From contig DAIAVG010000011.1 in NCBI GenBank assembly GCA_027445725.1, positions 1 to 17,072 of the forward strand: DNA of 17,072 nt. The letters run 5' to 3'. The translations under genes were made by a program, and so were the position numbers. This DNA is from Acidithiobacillus sp. GTDB lineage: Bacteria; Pseudomonadota; Gammaproteobacteria; Acidithiobacillales; Acidithiobacillaceae. Below are positions 13,933 through 17,072 of the stretch, piece by piece (the stretch's first letter is position 1; every line of letters starts with the position of its first letter). Under the pieces are notes generated by a model. That model saw only the letters and a list, made by a program, of their open reading frames with translations. It did not search any database and had not been told where the DNA came from.

Positions 13933-15120
13933 ATGCGCATTGCTCACAGCCTCATAGCCGCCGCAACAATTAGTCTGCCAATAGCCGCCTCAGCGGCGAT
14001 ATCTGCGGCACCAATACAGTGGACAGCAGATGTCCACGCACCGATTTACAATATTCCACGCGTTGCCGATGGCACGGTCTATGTGAGTACTGCGCAAGCT
14101 AAGGGCCCCAATGTTTTTGCTGTGAAGGAGGGCAAAGTCCTCTGGCGTTTCGCCACGGAAGGGGCGATCCAAATGCCGGTATCTTTGGGCGGGGCACAGG
14201 TCTTTGTCGCCTCCGATGTTGGGGACATTCATTTCATGCGCGCCATCGATGCTAAAACCGGTGCGTTGATCTGGGACTATACCCGCCATGAACCACCGGA
14301 ATGCATGTGCAGCCATGTGACGCACTATATTCAGCATCTGCTTTTTGCGGAAACGGATGGCCACAGCCTGTATGCTTTTTACCCTGTCGGAAAAATCCCG
14401 GATCATCGCCTTTGGACCTTTGTTGGTGATGGTGCCAAGCTGACCCCTCCCGTTCTGGCAGATAGTACAGTCATCTTTGGTTCTGCGGACCACAACGTCT
14501 ATGGGTTGGTCGATAACACCGGGAAAATCCGCTGGCAGCAAAAAACTGGCTATGCCTTTGTTGCGCAACCTGCGGTTTGGGAACACACGGTAATCCTGGG
14601 CAACCGCGGCGGCACCGTGCATGCGTATTCGACGACGACGGGCAAGCCACTGTGGAATTTCACGACTAACGGGCCCATTGATACAGCCGCGCTCATTTGG
14701 CATGACTGGGCATTTGTTGCATCTGGGGCAGGAGGCCGCGGCGTCTATGCCCTCTCGGCCAAAACCGGAAAACAGATTTGGTACACTCAGATGACCGACT
14801 ACACCGCCTATCCCCCGGTCATGGCCAGGCAAACCCTGATAGTCGCCTCACGGGATGGGCATCTGCTGGGTCTCGCGGCAAAGACGGGGAAAGTGCTCTG
14901 GCGTAGCAATTTGCATGGCGTTCCTCTGTCGCAGCCAGTGCTTTGGCAAGGTGTCGCCGTACTCAAGGTGAATGACCACCAGGTCATGGCCTTCAACGCG
15001 CAGAGCGGTCGTCCCGTATGGACCTATCACAGCAAGGACGTGGTCACCTCCCCGGTACCTGAAGGCGACCGTGTCTATGTAGGCACGAGCGGCGGAGCGG
15101 TAGTAGCCATTGGCCACTGA
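13933..15120 (+). CDS. Exported PQQ-like beta-propeller repeat protein
   Basis: A 395-residue precursor with a Sec signal peptide (residues 1 to about 25) and a body made wholly of PQQ-like beta-propeller repeats. Trp anchors sit at residues 30, 71, 114, 161, 201, 241, 283, 323 and 363, each usually preceded by a TGK-type turn (AKTGALIW, TTTGKPLW, AKTGKQIW, AKTGKVLW). That gives nine repeats of 40-47 residues, the last closed by the N-terminal Trp strand. Repeat 3 is longest and carries the only two Cys (Cys124, Cys126) among His119, His128, His131 and His135. The start is ATG 13933, with AAAGGGA about 10 bases upstream. Relatives include BamB, quinoprotein dehydrogenases and tetrathionate hydrolase; none of the long catalytic signatures of dehydrogenases was seen. 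Substrate unknown. It is probably co-transcribed with the porin gene. Confidence 0.88.
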   Translation: MRIAHSLIAAATISLPIAASAAISAAPIQWTADVHAPIYNIPRVADGTVYVSTAQAKGPNVFAVKEGKVLWRFATEGAIQMPVSLGGAQVFVASDVGDIHFMRAIDAKTGALIWDYTRHEPPECMCSHVTHYIQHLLFAETDGHSLYAFYPVGKIPDHRLWTFVGDGAKLTPPVLADSTVIFGSADHNVYGLVDNTGKIRWQQKTGYAFVAQPAVWEHTVILGNRGGTVHAYSTTTGKPLWNFTTNGPIDTAALIWHDWAFVASGAGGRGVYALSAKTGKQIWYTQMTDYTAYPPVMARQTLIVASRDGHLLGLAAKTGKVLWRSNLHGVPLSQPVLWQGVAVLKVNDHQVMAFNAQSGRPVWTYHSKDVVTSPVPEGDRVYVGTSGGAVVAIGH

Positions 15121-15121
15121 T

Positions 15122-15127
15122 GGAGGA
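15122..15127 (+). promoter_or_regulatory. Strong Shine-Dalgarno setting the porin start
   Basis: GGAGGA begins two bases past the propeller stop codon and is 7 bases before ATG 15135. It selects that ATG over the ATG at 15120, which overlaps the stop and would place the site inside the coding region. The arrangement suggests coupled translation. Confidence 0.8.
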
Positions 15128-15134
15128 TGAGCAC

Positions 15135-16259
15135 ATGCACACTCAGCATAAACTGAGTCGTACGCGTCGTCCTATCTGGCTGGCTTGTCTGGGGATGCTC
15201 GTTTCAACCGGTCTGATGGCACCCACAGCGGATGCCACTAGCTTCAGTAACGCACTTTCCTGGAATCTGCATCTGAGTCTGGAGGGTATTGATAACTTTT
15301 CCGGGGGAATCGCGCCCGGCGCGGTGGGCAACGCTACCGGTAAAGCGGGCTTTGCTTTCGACACCCGTCGCGCCGGATGGTGGTCTGGCGGACGCTTCGT
15401 CACAGAGTTTTTGGCGATCCAGAATGGTAACCCGGAGAATTACGTTGGGGATACCCAATGCGTTAACGCCTTTACCGGCCTTAACCGGGGTGCGCTCTAT
15501 AAGCTGTATTATCGGCAAAATATGGGCAATGCTACGCTGCGGGCGGGACTCATCAGTGCCAATGATTATTTCGACTCTACCGGCGTGGCCAGTAATTTCC
15601 TGAATGTTTCTTATGGGTTTGGGGCGGCGATGGGCATCAATGTGCCGGGAGCTTCTTCTTACCCATTTTCCAGTCTGGGGGTAATGGGGAGCTATAGCAC
15701 TGACGGTTGGACAGGTATGGCAGGTGTCTTCGAGGGGGATGCCATTCACCCCTTCGAGGGTCCCGCGCATCGGGGAAATATGGTCTGGCTGGAGGCCGAC
15801 CGGGGCGGTTCTCTGGGCGGCGGGAAATATATCGTGAAAGTAGGCGGGTGGCGCAACAGTCAGTTACCGCAGTATCAAGCCACACTGGGTAACGACACCA
15901 GCGGCCTTTACACGACGGGGGAATACCGCTGGAAGCAGGATGGCATGGATTGGGGAAGTTTTTTGGAGTTTGAGGCGGCACCCAATCCGGTGAATATCCT
16001 GCCCTGGTATACGGGCGCCGGATTACGTTTACGGCATTTCTGGGTGGCGCGATCAGGCGATAGTGTGGGTATCGGTATGGCCCGGGCCTGGCTGCGGGAC
16101 GCGCCTTATCATGCCGAAACAGATTTTGAGGGTTACTATTCGGCGCGGATTATCCCTCGTTTATATCTGCAAAGTGACCTTCAGTATGTGGTTCATCCCA
16201 GTGCAACCTACCCGAATGCCCTGGTCGGCATCCTTCGTCTTCACATGCGGTTCTCGTAG
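15135..16259 (+). CDS. OprB-family carbohydrate-type outer-membrane porin
   Basis: A 374-residue precursor from ATG 15135, with a basic N-terminus (HKLSRTRR), a hydrophobic core (WLACLGMLVSTGLM) and probable cleavage near ADATS. The rest alternates as amphipathic strands with aromatic belts. Sequence hallmarks match OprB: LEGIDNFSGG near the N-terminus, LYKLYYRQNM, LRAGLISANDYFDSTGVASNFLN, and a C-terminal FEGYYSARIIPRLYLQSDLQ leading to VVHPS and the terminal strand VGILRLHMRFS. The last residue is Ser after Phe, a small deviation from the usual terminal Phe. OprB porins admit sugars and other small solutes; in a likely chemolithotroph the solute need not be a sugar. It begins 14 bases after the propeller gene. 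Confidence 0.85.
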   Translation: MHTQHKLSRTRRPIWLACLGMLVSTGLMAPTADATSFSNALSWNLHLSLEGIDNFSGGIAPGAVGNATGKAGFAFDTRRAGWWSGGRFVTEFLAIQNGNPENYVGDTQCVNAFTGLNRGALYKLYYRQNMGNATLRAGLISANDYFDSTGVASNFLNVSYGFGAAMGINVPGASSYPFSSLGVMGSYSTDGWTGMAGVFEGDAIHPFEGPAHRGNMVWLEADRGGSLGGGKYIVKVGGWRNSQLPQYQATLGNDTSGLYTTGEYRWKQDGMDWGSFLEFEAAPNPVNILPWYTGAGLRLRHFWVARSGDSVGIGMARAWLRDAPYHAETDFEGYYSARIIPRLYLQSDLQYVVHPSATYPNALVGILRLHMRFS

Positions 16260-16340
16260 GGGCTAAGCGGCAGCCCTTGCACTTTCCAGTCTGCGATTCT
16301 ACGCTGAGACTCTTTTTTCTTCGTCGGAGCCTGCTGGTCT

Positions 16341-17072
16341 ATGGCATTACGCCCGAGTTCCATTTCAAAGCTGGCCGTCATTGGTTTTGGTCTGGCCATT
16401 GTGCCGCTGGTGCTGGTCATTGTCAGCGTGACCATTTCTATCGCCCACTTTGCCGAGCAGGGGCAGGTGAGCATTTTGCGCGCGGTGGCTATGAGTGATG
16501 CCGCCAACCGGATGAATAACGCGGTGCGATCCATGGAGCGCTACGGACTGCAGTATACGGTGTTACAGGATCAGGCTTTGCTGGTGCTCTATGATCAGAG
16601 TTTTACGGAGTACAAAAAATCCAGCACCCAGTTTGCTGCTGCCGGCCCCTCCCCCGTCGATAGACAACGCCTGGAACGGCTCGCCACCCATCTGAGCCGC
16701 GCCCGTCGGTTATTGCCGCTGGTGTCGCTGGAGGGAAATCGCAGTGCGCTGGAGAGTGACTTCAGCCGTACCAGCGCTGAGGCGCAACACCTGCAAAGTG
16801 ATGTCAATGAAGGCATCAGCACCGAGGTGGCCAAGCTGGGTACCCGGGCGCTGGCGATCAAGCGTCTGACCGTTGTGGAGGTGCTGCTGGTGTTGCCGCT
16901 CTCCATTGCCTTCGCGATCCTGTTTATTGTGTTGATCACTCGTCCCATCCGGCGTCTTGACCAGGCGGTTTCCGGTCTGGGTGATGGTGATCTGGAAACG
17001 CCCATCGCCGTGCAGGGGCCGCGGGATATTGCCAGTCTGGGCGATCGTCTGGAGTGGTTGCGTAACCGGCTC
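16341..17072 (+). CDS. GlrK/QseE-like sensor histidine kinase (3' partial)
   Basis: The first 244 codons of a membrane sensor kinase, open to the window end. Transmembrane segment 1 lies at about residues 11-33 (LAVIGFGLAIVPLVLVIVSV), a periplasmic helical sensor domain at about 34-174, transmembrane segment 2 at about 176-199 (VLLVLPLSIAFAILFIVLI), and a HAMP domain starts at TRPIRRLDQAV. Features recalling E. coli GlrK are the N-terminal layout, the NNAVRSMERYGLQYTVLQD stretch after segment 1, and GPRDIASLGDRLEWLRNRL at the end of HAMP. The kinase core is beyond the window. Start ATG 16341 follows an in-frame stop at 16305; GGAG at 16326-16329 is a distant ribosome site. It is 81 bases after the porin gene with no terminator seen between them. 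GlrK partners are sigma-54 response regulators. Confidence 0.85.
   Translation, partial: MALRPSSISKLAVIGFGLAIVPLVLVIVSVTISIAHFAEQGQVSILRAVAMSDAANRMNNAVRSMERYGLQYTVLQDQALLVLYDQSFTEYKKSSTQFAAAGPSPVDRQRLERLATHLSRARRLLPLVSLEGNRSALESDFSRTSAEAQHLQSDVNEGISTEVAKLGTRALAIKRLTVVEVLLVLPLSIAFAILFIVLITRPIRRLDQAVSGLGDGDLETPIAVQGPRDIASLGDRLEWLRNRL

Noticed and set aside
13990..14832. A 280-residue minus-strand reading frame
   Set aside because: It is antisense to the propeller gene, whose repeats and signal peptide are clear; the antisense product shows no family features.
1..17072. tRNA, rRNA, CRISPR arrays, insertion sequences, phage or integrase genes
   Set aside because: None seen on either strand: no direct-repeat array, no transposase motif, no tRNA-like T-loop.

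Overview
The window is a chromosomal segment of a Gram-negative proteobacterium of medium-high GC. Several features fit the class Acidithiobacillia (Acidithiobacillus-like): an Lpt/rpoN/PTS cluster that mixes beta- and gammaproteobacterial traits (HPr kinase next to rapZ), a mutY-yggX pair, and an Asr-like basic periplasmic protein typical of life in acid. The taxonomic placement is inference; no rRNA or other marker is present.

Left part (1-9910) is one compact plus-strand operon: kdsD (5' end cut by the window), kdsC, lptC, lptA, lptB, rpoN, hpf, ptsN, hprK, rapZ, a mannose-family EIIA, ptsH and ptsI. Most junctions are ATGA overlaps or gaps of a few bases. The order runs from Kdo synthesis and LPS export, through sigma-54 and ribosome hibernation, to a regulatory phosphotransferase chain: EI, HPr, HPr kinase, EIIA-Ntr and EIIA-Man, with no sugar permease in the window. 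An AsmA-like membrane-anchored protein (apparently lacking its usual C-terminal half), mutY and yggX follow (9948-12688), the first two also overlapping.

Right part (12689-17072) is less ordinary. About 500 bases of non-coding DNA carry a hairpin cluster, including two inverted repeats close to the TGTC-N10-GACA operator known for GlrR/QseF. This stretch leads to a well-formed sigma-54 (-24/-12) promoter. The promoter faces a small exported Lys/Glu/His-rich, Asr-like protein, which is followed by a strong intrinsic terminator. A second non-coding stretch (13531-13932) holds a perfect TATAAT box followed immediately by a long stem, a possible small RNA. Next come an exported PQQ-like beta-propeller protein with nine repeats and a Cys/His-rich insertion, then an OprB-family porin with a strong Shine-Dalgarno just past the propeller stop codon. 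Last is the 5' part of a GlrK/QseE-type sensor histidine kinase, cut by the window end.

The main hypothesis is that the GlrK-like kinase and its (unseen) sigma-54 response regulator control the Asr-like gene, and perhaps the propeller/porin pair, as an envelope-stress or substrate-uptake circuit. rpoN and rapZ, both part of the enteric GlrKR-GlmY network, lie in the same 17 kb.
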